From Phaeotremella fagi (Eukaryota > Basidiomycota > Tremellomycetes > Tremellales > Phaeotremellaceae), in the NCBI GenBank assembly GCA_001599715.1, contig BCHU01000002.1, forward strand, positions 434,001 through 498,000: a stretch of DNA of 64,000 nucleotides, written 5' to 3'. The translations under genes were made by a program, and so were the position numbers. Of the stretch, positions 47,875 through 60,372 are shown one piece after another. Under the pieces are notes generated by a model. The model saw only the letters and a list, made by a program, of their open reading frames with translations. It made no database searches and had not been told where the DNA came from. The first letter of the stretch is position 1, and every line of letters starts with the position of its first letter.

Positions 47875-48787
47875 TTTGACAGCAAAAGACAAATTTGTTC
47901 TTCTAGATGGATAGTAGTAATAGATATCATCCAAGTTGTGGGAATCTCATGACATGTCTCTTGTTGTTGTTGACGACTAGAAAAAATCAACCCATCCCAT
48001 CTGCATCCGTTTTGGAAATTAATCAAGTGAATGTTGTCTAACACAATTGAATGTAACTTTAATTTCGTTTCAATTGTTTTGACGATGCAATCCGTGGACC
48101 TACCGCGCAAACGATGTTATCAACCCTGAAATCACCGTTATGTAGTATGATCGAATTCTGTTCTGATGCTCTCTTCTGCAAATGGATTTAAATCGCTTTC
48201 AAAGATCTCGGCATATCTTGTCTCTTTGGATAAGAGTGTCATAACATTAGAATGGGATCACCTGTTGCGATCAGGGGATGCAGTATCAAAACACCCTTTG
48301 TTGAACATCTTCATGCTTATTATCATAGACGTGTCATCCGATCAGAGATCCAAAAAACTGGTCATCCAAGGCGATCCCAATAAGAGTGTTTGTCGCCAAG
48401 CAAAGGATCCTCTTGAGTGAGATCTGTCTGTTTCGAAGGGAAACCATGAATTCAGTTACAATTATCCGATCTGCAGACGAACAGCGAACAGCGGGGCAAG
48501 TGAACAGATGGTTACGAAAAGATATATTACATTCTGCATGTTGGTAGGAGAAGATTGGGAATGATTGCTAGATGTTGCTAATTGAGACTCAATGAGCTCA
48601 ACACGGACAATTGCGGGATTAGACTTTCTGGTTATCAAAAGTGGAAGAATAATTATGAGTCATTAAATTTGTTGTCCTTTGGGTCTGAGCGCGTTGAGTG
48701 AGTATCGTGCCACCAGTTCGAGTGTTGATTGACCATTAAAAAGTTGAAGATTACATACAACGTTTATACCCAGATATCATCCATACA
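47875..48787. other. Intergenic, divergent promoter of the membrane protein gene and IDI1
   Basis: An 84-codon open frame at 48166-48420 on the plus strand shows no motif, and no splice sites connect it to IDI1. I treat the region as non-coding. It is AT-rich with no TATA box that stands out. Confidence 0.4.
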
Positions 48788-49806
<1,019 letters not shown>

Positions 49807-50161
49807 TTGGGTTTTATGGTGGGGTCGTCGTTTGTCCACTTGGTTTCGTGTTCTGTTAATACCTATTCGAGTAGTACATCGTTATATTCATGCATGTTAG
49901 TTTATTTAGAACGTGGTCTACACTGTCATATCAGATTCAACGTGGTCACTCAATCAACATACAAATTTACATCAACAAAGAGAACGAAGGGTGGTTTAAT
50001 CAACTTAAAAGACAAATTTCAAATTTTCAAATTTATTGAAATCAACTACACAACAAACAACAGGGAAAGACTGGAATGATCTCGACAACAAAAAGAACAA
50101 CGACAAACATGAAAAACAACGTAAGTTGCACAACAACAGAAGTGATCCTAAAAAATCCAAC
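49807..50161. other. Convergent 3' flank, no gene seen
   Basis: Between the stops of IDI1 (plus) and the DUF1776-like gene (minus). A/C-rich, low coding content. Confidence 0.45.
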
Positions 50162-51868
50162 CTAATTCTCAGCTTCAAGACCAACCCAACTTTCCTCCAT
50201 TCCCATTCCACTTCCACCTGAAGAACTAGAGATTCCAGTATCAGTATGAACAGAACTAAGTAGATCCTCTTCATGATCTGAATTCTCAGTTGAAACAGAG
50301 GTAGAAGGTGGAGGTTGTTGATGATCACCAATTGAATGGATGGATGAAGTTGGTGTAGTTGTCTTGGAAGTTGATTTCAACCCGTTGATTGGGTTGTAGG
50401 AAGGTCCAGTGGATGCTGGTAAAGCCGGTAGAATGTTTAGTAATCTTGGTAAAACAAATGGAGGTAATTTGAGTTTAGCTATGATGAATGATAGGTACGA
50501 ATATTGACCTATCATTTGTTCGTTAGGAGCGAATCGATTCGATTTCAATATCGAAAGGAAACGTTTTTCAGCTTGTTGATATGACGTTGAGGCTCCGAAT
50601 AAACCAAGATGATCGCTTAGATTGATAAACAAACTTTTCAAACTGCCAAAGAGATAGTCTTTGATGATTGAAATTTTGGCGGTACGATTATGAGTTTGTG
50701 ATAAACGTTCCTTTGCTTGTTGTCTTCTTGATAGCGTTTTACCCTCTGAGATTATTGCCGGTAGAGATGGAAGTTTAATGTCACCAATGTAAATCGAAAT
50801 GATTCGACTTTTGGTCGAAGCTGATAGATTCTTTCCTAGAAGTTGATGATTGGTTGTGACCAATTGACTGGCGAAAGTGTGAGGTGTAGGTAGGAGGGAA
50901 GTGGATGGATAGATGGTGATCAACTTTGGTGCAGAGTTACCATGGTCAAGTAGGGATGGTAGGGCTGGTAAAGCTGATGGTTGGGATGGCGGAGATGGAT
51001 TGAGAGGGTAGAGTGATACGAAAGCGTGAATCTTGGGAACCTGGGTTGGCGCTGGATTGTAGGAATCACCGGAATGACCAGCTGGGAAACGAAGGGTCAG
51101 AGTAGCTAATAGTGATCGATGGAATGGTGGGAATGTGGTGGGCTAAAAATCAGTACTACTTCTTGAGAATCAACTTACGTCTTCAGGGTTGTAAATCAAA
51201 ACTCTCAAACCTGATTTCTCCTCTAGACCACTGAGACGACGTTCAACGATATCTGCTTCTTTGACGTTCGGGACGGCGATCAGAACGACATAACCAGCCT
51301 TCAGGAGTGTAGCAGCAAGTGGAACGAGTAATGGTGGAGTTGGAGATGGAGCGAGAAGAACTACATGTCAGCTGAGCTCTTTGGTTTCAACCTACCAATA
51401 GCCTCCTTCAACATTCCGTCTTCAACCAAACCTCTGTTCCTTTCCCTTCTAGACTTGATGAATCCTCTTCCACGACCGTTAACGAAAGCACGACCAACAC
51501 CCAATCCAACAGTTAATGCGATGATTGTACCACCAGCGATAAGATATGGATGAGCTTTGAAGCATTTATCGGCTTTCGAGATAACGGTAACAGGCGGAGG
51601 GGGTGGGGGTGGTGGTGAAACTTCTTTACCTAGGAACGGTGGGAAAGGGATAGAGATTGATGGTGGACCATGGATGTTGAGAGTTTCGACTGATGTTTTT
51701 ATTAGTAACGAACGATAATGAGGACGGTTTGAGGATTGACTTACACAACTCGTTGGAAACTCTTTCCATTGTTTCCAACATTCTATAAGGAAGTTCATGG
51801 AGATTCGCCGGGACTTGAGATTCTAACCAATCTTCAAGTTGATCTAGAAGAGTGTGATCAGCAGGCAT
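50162..51868 (-). CDS. DUF1776-like fungal protein, one membrane helix
   Basis: Minus strand, four main exons from 51868 to 50162. The N-terminus DHTLLDQLEDWLESQVPANL precedes GPPSISIPFPPF, a poly-Pro tract and the hydrophobic AHPYLIAGGTIIALTVGLGVG (a membrane anchor), then a basic stretch RGRGFIKSRRERNRG. The C-terminal half (TLLKAGYVVLIAVPNVKEAD; SYLSFIIAKLKLPPFVLPRLL) has the Rossmann-like layout of fungal DUF1776 proteins, related to short-chain dehydrogenases, but I see no clear nucleotide-binding GxxxGxG. Probably a mitochondrial or ER membrane protein. Function unknown. Confidence 0.65.
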
Positions 51869-52265
51869 GACTGGGGGAGTGATAGATGGTCGTTGTTGGT
51901 GATGATGTTTAGTTTAGAGATAGTAATTGAATGGAAGCAAATGACACTGTTTTGGCATAGACCTCTGACCCCAACTCGGATCAGCGCGGGCGTGGCAAAG
52001 CGGCATCGTTTATAACCTGTGGCCAGTGGCAGAGGCACTGACGTACTCGTATTAATGCATCCGAACTTGCCCTCAATTAGTTTACGGTAGTGGAAGCCAA
52101 AGAATAGAGAGAACGAGGACTTCCTAAGAGGCTTCGAATATATTTGTTCTGTCTTAGTCTTCTTTCTGGAAGGGCGAAAAAGACAAATGCACTGATATAC
52201 TAATACTTGTAAATTCGTGTCAAATAGTTTCCAACCCCTAACATCCTAGTGTTATTGAAAACCAA
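51869..52265. other. Intergenic, promoter of the first tandem paralogue
   Basis: No gene seen. The left part is the DUF1776-like promoter, the right part the leader of tandem gene A. Confidence 0.45.
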
Positions 52266-52778
52266 ATGACCTCAGTGAAAACTTCATTACGTGACGTACC
52301 ACCTAGTAAGTATGATTGCGAGTATGACTATGACACTGGAAAAATGTATATCACCCACTACGATGATTTCAGATTGTCATCAGATAAGATTCCATCAGGG
52401 TATCGATATATCCTAGATTCAGATGAACCTTCTTTGTTATCAGGAGTCGTCTTTAGTACCAAACAAGGGATATTCGGTCGTGAACCAAGAAAAAAGGAGA
52501 GATTTCTTATCGGTCACGATGATTCCGGATTGACAGTTTGGGATTGTAATTTCACTGATCAAGGGAGGAAAACTGCTATTCTTGGATTGGCAGATGAAGT
52601 TTGTGAAGATGGACGAAAAGAGTTAGTGTTTAGAGGAGCTTTGTTGGGGAGAGGGTTGGATTTGTGGTGGAGGGAACTCATTGTTATAGTTGTACTTATG
52701 AGTTCAAGTTGGTGGATAAATCGAGAAGAGATAGGAGTGGCAGAAAGAGTTCAAGGGATAGTCACCGCTGAGGTATAA
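52266..52778 (+). CDS. Tandem orphan family, copy A (C-terminal frameshift)
   Basis: Single exon, 170 aa as read. It shares with copies B-D: a beta segment with D-x3-K-x-[IL]-Y (YDYDTGKMYITHYDDFRL), VWDCNFTDQ, and RGALLGRG. After WWREL at about 52677 the frame diverges from the family; the conserved C-terminal element (CTYEFKL, cf. CVYEFEV in B) is present in a different reading frame at 52691-52711. So copy A carries a one-base frameshift and its last about 30 residues (IVIVVLMSSSWW...) are unrelated. Could be a polymorphic loss of function or an assembly error. Start ATG follows an A-rich leader. Confidence 0.6.
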   Translation: MTSVKTSLRDVPPSKYDCEYDYDTGKMYITHYDDFRLSSDKIPSGYRYILDSDEPSLLSGVVFSTKQGIFGREPRKKERFLIGHDDSGLTVWDCNFTDQGRKTAILGLADEVCEDGRKELVFRGALLGRGLDLWWRELIVIVVLMSSSWWINREEIGVAERVQGIVTAEV

Positions 52779-53141
52779 CTATGGGGGTGAAGTGGAATTT
52801 GATATGCATAATGATGGTGTCTGAGGTGCATTGCTCGGAATAACGGGAATTCACCTTCTCATGCATTATATGATTGTTAACGCAATTCTCAGCGATCGAC
52901 TGAAAAATGTTATTGAATATCAATTAACTTCAGTATAATGACATGACCGACGCAAAACGGAGGGATTCATACAAGCGTCTTCCCTTCCAAGAAGACTACA
53001 TCGAATGTCAATAACAATGAATTGTTTTGTCGAGAAACGAGATCTCAGAGAAGTCTTCTCATAACAGAGAATATACCCGAGTTAGTTTGGAGCGAAAGTT
53101 CAAATTCTTCTTCCTCTTGCGAATCCAATATCCTCTTTCCA
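52779..53141. other. Intergenic between tandem copies A and B
   Basis: 363 bp, no gene. The stretch TTCCAAGAAGACTACATC near 52985 is loosely similar to TTTCAAGACGACTGTG near 53888, upstream of copy C, a possible shared promoter element. Confidence 0.35.
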
Positions 53142-53672
53142 ATGAGTGGCAGTAGACCAAAGTCAAACGCAGAGTCCCAGGTAAGCTCAAGGTCGAGTTC
53201 ACCATCGGGACAAACTTTCAGTACCGACTTTCGAATCGGCTTCGATAAAGATACTAAAACCATCTACGTCACCCATATAAAAGAATATGTCCTCTCAATA
53301 GAGTACCACCCAACCGACGAAAATCGATATCAACATTCTCTCCGACACACCTCCGCAAGTGCTTTTTTCGCTCCCGACTCCGTCTGGAGTGATAAAGCAA
53401 TGACGATCGGTCGTGTGATTCCTATAGACGAAGAACCGAATGACGAGGAGATGTTTCTTCGAACGAAATTATCCGTTTCGTTCGATGATTGTACCTTCGC
53501 TGACTCACTTGCTAGAGGGGCGGTCAACGAGCTTGCTAAGAAATTACGAGTCTCGCTAGATGAGTATACTTTGAAAGGAGTTTTTGTTGGTCGGGAACCT
53601 AAATTCTTGATTGGGAGACACGATGTTTCGAGATGTGTTTACGAGTTTGAGGTGAAGAGTGAAAGGGATTAA
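53142..53672 (+). CDS. Tandem orphan family, copy B (176 aa)
   Basis: Single exon. Start at 53142 (MSGSRPKSNAESQ), because the upstream in-frame stretch is a pyrimidine-rich leader. Ser-rich N-terminus (1-25), then TDFRIGFDKDTKTIYVTH, RYQHSLRH, FLRTKLSVSFDDCTFAD, LKGVFVGR and CVYEFEVKSERD. Predicted mostly beta. No signal peptide, no membrane helix, no known catalytic motif. Closest neighbour is copy C by motif order. I do not recognise the family. Confidence 0.65.
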   Translation: MSGSRPKSNAESQVSSRSSSPSGQTFSTDFRIGFDKDTKTIYVTHIKEYVLSIEYHPTDENRYQHSLRHTSASAFFAPDSVWSDKAMTIGRVIPIDEEPNDEEMFLRTKLSVSFDDCTFADSLARGAVNELAKKLRVSLDEYTLKGVFVGREPKFLIGRHDVSRCVYEFEVKSERD

Positions 53673-54074
53673 TGAGATTCTGTCTGTTGACAAGAGTGAT
53701 AGTTACGTTCGGTACTGTAATCTATAGTTATGCGAAACTGATTATGGAAGAATCTTTTCATGAAGACATTGAACTCAATATTCATCCAATTCCAACTCAC
53801 AACTCACATTCTTTCTACAAGTCAAAACTTGAACACCACAGAAATACACGATGACCTAACGTAAAAATACTTAGTGCGAACCTCCTTTCAAGACGACTGT
53901 GTCTCAAAATATCGTCAAAATGTAATTTCCATTGACAACCTGTATCTCTTCACGAAGGCATCGAAGAAATGTGACTTCTCCATGAAGGCTTAACCCACAA
54001 TCGCTAAACATGATATATCCTCCTCCGGAGCTGGTACAAAGTTCTTCTTTCTACTTTTTCCTTGCTATATCAAA
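53673..54074. other. Intergenic between tandem copies B and C
   Basis: 402 bp, no supported gene. The 60-codon open frame directly after copy B has no motif. Confidence 0.35.
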
Positions 54075-54659
54075 ATGTCCTCCCAATACAAACAATCAAA
54101 ACACAAACATAGCCGATCGAAATCCAGAAGACGATCAAAATCCAGAGACGGCGAAGCACAACCAGTTTTCTACACCGATTTTCGAATCAGCTACGATACA
54201 AGCTCTAAAAGGATTTACGTCGTACATGATGTAGCATATACTCTCTCGGTAAAAGACTTTTCCACCAGAGAATATGAACGATATCGACACACTCTGAGAC
54301 ATCCGCGCGGAACTTTCGTTCCCAACGATGTGTGGAGTAGCCAAAAAATCACAGTTTGTCGTCTTCCTCCGATTGATAATAGAAAAAGTAGAGCCGAATT
54401 GTTTCTCGATACGAGTACTAGCAAAGACATACGACTCAGTGATTGTACCTTCAAAGACTCCTATGGTAGTAGCAGGGCTTTTGATGCTGCAAAACAGCTA
54501 GGGCTTCTCACAGGAGAGTGTAAGCTCGTAGGAGTCTTTCTTGGTTCGGGATACTTGTGTGAAGAGAACGATGTTCGGCGATGTGTTTATGAGTTTGATC
54601 CGGTGGAGGAAAATGGATTGGGTAGTTCAAGTTCTATGGGAAGGCCTAGGGGCCGATAG
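54075..54659 (+). CDS. Tandem orphan family, copy C (194 aa)
   Basis: Single exon. Basic Ser/Arg-rich N-terminus (KHKHSRSKSRRRSKSR), unlike the other copies and suggestive of nuclear or RNA-bound localisation (inference). Then YTDFRISYDTSSKRIYVVH, RYRHTLRHPRG, DIRLSDCTFKD, LVGVFLGS, CVYEFDP and a Ser/Gly/Arg-rich end (RPRGR). Same motif order as B; the two share TDFRI, RHTLRH-type and DCTF blocks almost unchanged. Confidence 0.65.
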   Translation: MSSQYKQSKHKHSRSKSRRRSKSRDGEAQPVFYTDFRISYDTSSKRIYVVHDVAYTLSVKDFSTREYERYRHTLRHPRGTFVPNDVWSSQKITVCRLPPIDNRKSRAELFLDTSTSKDIRLSDCTFKDSYGSSRAFDAAKQLGLLTGECKLVGVFLGSGYLCEENDVRRCVYEFDPVEENGLGSSSSMGRPRGR

Positions 54660-55364
54660 ACTGTACAAAGCATTGGTGATAGCTGGGAGACTGCGAAATC
54701 AGGAATTGACGAAAGAAGGAGGTTTTTTGGATTTGTCGGAATTATAGCAAGGGTCTCATTTCAAAGTTAATAGAATGACTTAGTATTTGTATATCGATCA
54801 TGGTGACGAATGTTAATGAACTTGAAGTTCACAGGTAAGGCTAATTTAGCAAGGCGGTAAATTTACGACACATCTACTGTAGTCGTACAATCATTAAACA
54901 ACCTTTCACTTGTGTATATTACAGCTGCATGAAGTCATATGTCAGATGCAATGACCGTTTTGTGTTTGACCTTGTATTTTAGAGTACAGCAGTCTGACAT
55001 TGATTCTGTTTGCCCGGTTCTTTCATCCGTTCTCCTGTCGCAATCCTCTCTTGACGGAGTCAGTGGCAAAATTTACCGTCGCCACGATCCCCCACAGGCA
55101 AAGCTGATCCTTTCTGTTCGGACAAAACGTGGTCGAGACAAAGATAATGGTAAACCTTTCATAAGTACCCAAAAGGAGACACATCCAGCATGTGATCATA
55201 GACATAAATTATCAGCGGGTCGCCTTCTCTCGCAAAAGAAGCCATATGTTGAGGTATACAGACAGTAGACAAGGGAGAAATGTCTTTTTGTCTTTTTCTT
55301 TCTTTCATCTTAACTCGAGGTAAAACTTGATTTTACGATTCAACAGACCTTCACACCAGACATC
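54660..55364. other. Intergenic between tandem copies C and D
   Basis: 705 bp, the longest gap in the array. An open frame at 54939-55268 (109 codons) has none of the family motifs and I do not call it a gene. It could hide a decayed copy, but I saw no trace of one. Confidence 0.35.
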
Positions 55365-55841
55365 ATGTCATCTCAAGACAACACTAAGAAGTTTGTTCCG
55401 ATCGGAGCAAGATACAAGTACATGTTCGATAAAGAGGACAGTAAATTGTATCTCAGAGAATACGCAGATTACCGGCTACACGAAACACGGTCTGAGGGGG
55501 GTAAGTATGATTACTCCTTCGACGGTCCTCTTCTACCTGAGACTAATGGTTGGCAAGAGGGTGGAGCGAGAAGAAGAGAAACACCATGGGGTAGTTATGG
55601 TGACGAGACATACCTAGCTAGAAGTGAGACAGGTAAAAAGCTCACTTTCGGCAAGTGCAATTTAACCGCCAAAGCATTGCAAGTTCTCTACGAGTTACAA
55701 AAAGAAGTATCCGAAAAAGGTTCCAAGGTATTCATTCTTTCTGGGGCTTATGTTGGTCGAAAGCTCACAATGAATTGGAGAGATGTTCATACCAGCGAAC
55801 CAACTTTCGAATTCTCGTTGATGAAGTGGTCTGAGGTGTAA
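55365..55841 (+). CDS. Tandem orphan family, copy D (158 aa)
   Basis: Single exon, most diverged copy. MSSQDNTKKF start (copy C also starts MSSQ), then YMFDKEDSKLYLREYADYRL, KYDYSFDG, KKLTFGKCNLTAK, LSGAYVGRKL and a final PTFEFSLMKW. All five family blocks are present, so it is intact. Motif 3 has C-N-L instead of C-T-F. No known domain. Confidence 0.65.
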   Translation: MSSQDNTKKFVPIGARYKYMFDKEDSKLYLREYADYRLHETRSEGGKYDYSFDGPLLPETNGWQEGGARRRETPWGSYGDETYLARSETGKKLTFGKCNLTAKALQVLYELQKEVSEKGSKVFILSGAYVGRKLTMNWRDVHTSEPTFEFSLMKWSEV

Positions 55842-56214
55842 GGCTGGGGAGATATGGAGGTTTTTAGGATTGTGTGTGTATTGTAGCTCCGAAAGAAAAT
55901 GAGATCAGTGTGGTTGTTTACTGTTCCTTTGAGAAATTCAGCCCTACCACGATAGTGAATGAGATTGCAATACAAGCTATCGCCTTCGCATACAAGTACA
56001 TTGACAAAATTTCTGCATTTCCGTTGATTGACAATTCTGCCTCTAAAAATATGCCTCTAATGTGTGATAAAACGTGGAAATGACGTCAAAGTTGCATGCT
56101 GTCATTGCTACAGTATAAGATACATTCTGTCCATATATATATCCTGCAGCTTACTTCTCTTCATACGTATACAGTAGTATTATAATCTCATCATTACCCA
56201 AACATCCACTAAAA
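55842..56214. other. Intergenic
   Basis: 3' flank of copy D and promoter of the next gene. TATATATATCC near 56134 is a likely TATA element, about 80 bp before the start. Confidence 0.5.
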
Positions 56215-57008
56215 ATGTCAGCACCACCTTCAACAACCCGTCAACGATCAAATCAACAAGCAAAAGTCGAAGATGAAGTCGAAGAACATAAAGTAGAGAA
56301 CCCGTAAGTGGAGTCCAATCGTCCAAGTCTCATATCCCACTAACCATTTATGACTCCAGTGCATCCCTAAGTTCAGATCCATCAAAGAAAGTCCACCGAA
56401 ACAAACCCCACGTGAAACCTCCTTTCATAGACGTCCCAATGAACAAATTGTGCGTCCCCTGTTCAGTATCTGAATCCAATGACTGATCCACGAACAGCCT
56501 GTTATACCTCGTCCTCTCCCTTTTCGCAGTTCTCGCATTCTACGCTTGGAGATTCACAGTTTTCGCGAAAGATGTTGGTGGTTATTGGAACGTTATCACT
56601 GGAAGACGACCATCTCCTATATCAGATGCTGCTGAGGCAGCTGCTTCAGCAGCAGCTTCTGTATCTGGTAACACCGCTTACAGTGGTCAAGCTGTAAGTT
56701 GTTTCGTACATTCGTCAGTCCTATCAACTGACATCTCTTAGGTTAATCCCAAAAAAGGTGCTAAAGGTTCACCAGCCGATATCCAATCTCAAATCTATCA
56801 ACTTGCTTTAACGTTAGGTATCAAACCTGCCGAACTTTCCAACGCCATTCGACCACTTATCGATCCCTCCGTCCCCAACCCTGTTGAAGCTGCCAAGAAA
56901 GAGAAAGAAATTTTAGAAGCCAAGATCAAAGAAGCTCACGCTGGTGGTGCTGCTGAAACCGACGCTCCTGGTTTCTTGGGTATCATGGGTGAAGCCCTTT
57001 TAGATTAG
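56215..57008 (+). CDS. Single-pass membrane protein, unknown (213 aa)
   Basis: Exons 56215-56303, 56360-56449, 56498-56693 and 56742-57008. Charged N-terminus (MSAPPSTTRQRSNQQAKVED), then HVKPPFIDVPMNKL, the hydrophobic helix LLYLVLSLFAVLAFYAWRFTV (about 60-80), KDVGGYWNVITGRRPSP, an Ala/Ser-rich linker and the helical SPADIQSQIYQLALTLGIKP-type region with Pro-rich breaks. It ends GFLGIMGEALLD. Probably an ER or vesicle protein with a cytosolic helical domain. I do not recognise the family. Confidence 0.55.
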
Positions 57009-57186
57009 CTTTGATGTTGATGATTACGACGAAGATTGAATTGATATGAATTATGAATCGTGTTAGTGTACTCGTTTGGTCAAACATTACAAACCGTTGC
57101 ATAATCATTCATCTACTGTATACGTATAACTCCCACCTGATCAGGGGCTACATCGAAAAAACAAATCGTCATCAAAATCTACCCCT

Positions 57187-60100
57187 TCATTGACCACTAG
57201 TTAGACCAACAGGGAATCCAGAGAAATCTTGTTGATCCGTGACAGCTTGACCGGATTTGTTGAAAGTGATTCGAAGTCGTAATCTGACCTGGGCCTAGAT
57301 GAGAGTCAGTTGAGATCATAACGAGTCAGAATTCCAACTTACACCGACTGGAGCTACCACTCTCATTTGTTGAGTTTCAATCGATCCAGGAAGAACATCA
57401 GCGTTGCTCATAGCTTGCATTTGGAGTTGTTGAGTCTGTACAATGTCAGTTATTCCATCCCATCCCCGTGACGTACCTTCGGCACTGCAGCTTGGAAATT
57501 AACACCCTCAACTTTTTCCGTCGACGTGAACCTCGCTAGAATCTGAACTACACCTGGTTGAGCTGCTGAAACTTTCGGTGTAAGTGTGATTTTGAGTCCG
57601 TTCTTGTCATAAGCTGTATAAGCTTGTAAAGATTGTTTAGGTTGTGATGCGGGGGTAGATGCTGGCGCTGGCGCTGGCGCTGGTGTAGATGAAGTGGTGG
57701 AAGTAAGATCGAATAATGATCCTGAGGATGATGGTGGGGGAGCTGAAGAGGATGCAGCTGGGGAGGCATCGAATAAACTCATGATGTCGTTTGTCGCTGA
57801 TTTGGGTTGGGATGGTGGAGCTGCAGCAGGTGTAGCTGGCGCTGCGTCTGAAGTTCCAAAAATGTCCGCTAAAAGATCTTGAGTCGATGGTCCAGTAGCT
57901 GTCGTTGGTGTAGCGGCCGCAGATTCGTCACCCATCAAATCGACCAATGAATCTTTATCGTTTCGAGTGGATCCAACAGGTTTCCTTTCGGACACTGGGT
58001 CGTATCAGTCCCTGGCCATTCAGAAAAACATACCTGTACCCATGATAGTAGCTCTGATTTCAGGTGGTGGCATTCTCTCCAAGACTCCAGCTTTGATATC
58101 ACCTTTGAAAAACAAACTACCGAATTCAACAGCACGTTGTTGAATTTCCAATTCCAGATTGGACGAGAAAGAAGCCAAGATGACGGCTATACGATCTTGT
58201 TGAGTGTTTTGAGAAAGTTCACTGAGTCTAGCTGAAAGTTTACTGATTGAGGTGAGGACGAATTGTCGAATCAGAGTATTTGCGTATGGTGAGTTCAGAA
58301 CTAATTCAAGAATGTCGACTAATCCTTCGTCGGTGACCTGTATTGTTAGAGGCAATCATTCCAAACGACCTACCTGTTTGACTTCCTCTCCGTCGTCAAA
58401 AGTTCCACCTGCCAACAAGACATCTCCGAATTCACCAATAATCCAAACTGCCGCCAAAGTCAATGATTCCTGTGATAAATCGCTAGACAAGGAAGCGTAA
58501 AGTCTTTGAGCGGTATAGAATTGCAGTTCAGGTGTGTGACAGACCAGACGAATGAAAGCCGACAAAACTTCTTCACGAACATAGTTCCCAGCCTGGATTT
58601 AGCAATGATCAAAATGGCTCAACTCACAACTTTCAAAACTCGTAAAACTGTATCGATATGCCATCGTTTGTTAGGTGCATATCTCTCAGCCGCTAAACAG
58701 ATTTGAGTGGTGAGACCCAACTTGAATTCGTTATCTGCAACTTCCAAAAATGCCAACAACTCTCGTGCCAAGATTTTAATGTTTCCTTCATTGACCAAAG
58801 CGTAGGTGAGTTCCAATGCACGTCGTCGGATTGAAATATCGCCATCACGTAAACAGTCTAGAATAGTGTTTCTGTGTCGTTGTACAGCGTTTGTATCCAT
58901 TGTAACAACTTTATTGAGAGTGTTGAGAGCGACGTATCTGATGTTGTTATCTCTGTTTGAAAGGAATTTTCCAAGAATGTTAATTGCCATCACTCTTAAT
59001 CCACTATCGGCTTCGATTTCAAGCACAGTCAAGACGGTTTCGTAAAGGATCGAGTTTCCAACGTTTTTCGACGAATCGGTGTTGGTAGCCACCTGCAAGT
59101 CAGTACTGAAACCGGTGTAGCAACTCACCTGAGCAAGTATATCGTTCATGGCTTCACTCGAAGTTGCGTCGCCTTTCCCCAAAAGTCTCAACAATCGTAA
59201 AACCTTGACTTGTAGGAAAGGATCTGTGATTCCACCGACATCATGTTCTGGAGAGTAACCGGTAGTGACGAGTGATTTGAGATGCTTGACCAAAAGACCC
59301 GTAGCCTAGGCAATGAGCTCCTGAACCATATACATTTACTCACCTTTCTGAACTCGTCACAAACTGATTGATCAAGTTCACACATTTCAGTGACAAGCGT
59401 GATACCAGCCAACAAAACTCCATGATTTCTATCCTGTAACAAGGATTTGGCCTTGTCCGTAAAATGATCAAGTAAATCGGGAACTCGTCTGATGATACGA
59501 AGAGCACATAAAGCGGCCTAAACGGTTAGATTGTATCCAAGTATCCAACCCACCTTTTTCCTGATATAGGTGTTACTGCTTCCCAAAAGTTTTTCAACTT
59601 CATTAGCTAAATCACGAGACATTTCTTCCGAAGATATATTTGCGAATGTACAGAGAGCTAAACCGACTGCATACATGTTTGAATGGTTCATATCACTAAA
59701 CGTCAGCGTCGCTGTGATTTCTAGACTCACTTTTTCAAAGAATTAGTAACTAGAGTCAAAACCTCTTGGTTCTCATCTAACAAAAGCATGATACCCAAAT
59801 AACCTAATCGTTTATCACTGAAACGTGGACTCGCTACTAGTTTAAGACATTCGATTTGACCGAAATGAGCGGGATATCCTAACATATGGATGTAAAGTAA
59901 TTTAGCGATGTTGTTGTGTCTCGCAAAGGAATCATCTTCTTTGAAAGATGTCTGTGGAGTGGGTTAGATGGGAGTAAGGATGACACAGTTAGCCTTACTC
60001 TGATAGCAGCTGATTCCTTTTGAATGACTGAACGTTCATCGGCGAGGGTCTGGGTAAAGTGTTAATTTCTGGATTGATTTGACATTTGGGCACATACCTT

Positions 60101-60202
60101 GCAAGAGCGGATAGCCTTGATGAGGGCTGCAAATGTTGGCAAGTTAGTGAATTTCGGCGGATTGTATACCAACATACCCTTGAGATTGTAATGACCGCTC
60201 AT
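57187..60202 (-). CDS. APL4: AP-1 clathrin adaptor complex gamma subunit
   Basis: Minus strand, about a dozen or more exons; the first three are 25, 29 and 51 nt. The adaptin trunk is clear: [171 protein letters not shown]. The Ala/Pro-rich hinge ([15 protein letters not shown]) has clathrin-box-like sequences, and the gamma-ear ends [13 protein letters not shown]. Family knowledge: AP-1 sorts cargo between trans-Golgi and endosomes. Divergent from the 5-phosphatase gene across 170 bp. Confidence 0.95.
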
Positions 60203-60372
60203 GATGACCTTGTGCTAGTTGTAGGAAGGGGATATAAGATATGAAATGAGAAAGAGTAGGAGGTGTTTGAATCCATTAACGCGTTGTTGGAGGAGTCAGT
60301 TAACGGAAGCAAATATTCAGTGGTACTTTATGAACACCACCCCCTCACCCAACGTCATTCACAACATCCATA
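60203..60372. promoter_or_regulatory. 170-bp divergent promoter, AP-1 gamma and 5-phosphatase genes
   Basis: Two start codons on opposite strands lie 170 bp apart. Trans-Golgi sorting and phosphoinositide turnover are linked processes, so shared control would be plausible, but that is inference. No TATA box. Confidence 0.5.

Noticed and set aside
48166..48420. 84-codon open frame upstream of IDI1
   Set aside because: No known pattern, no links to either neighbouring gene, lies in a promoter region.
54939..55268. 109-codon open frame between tandem copies C and D
   Set aside because: Lacks all five blocks of the tandem family and any known motif; treated as chance.
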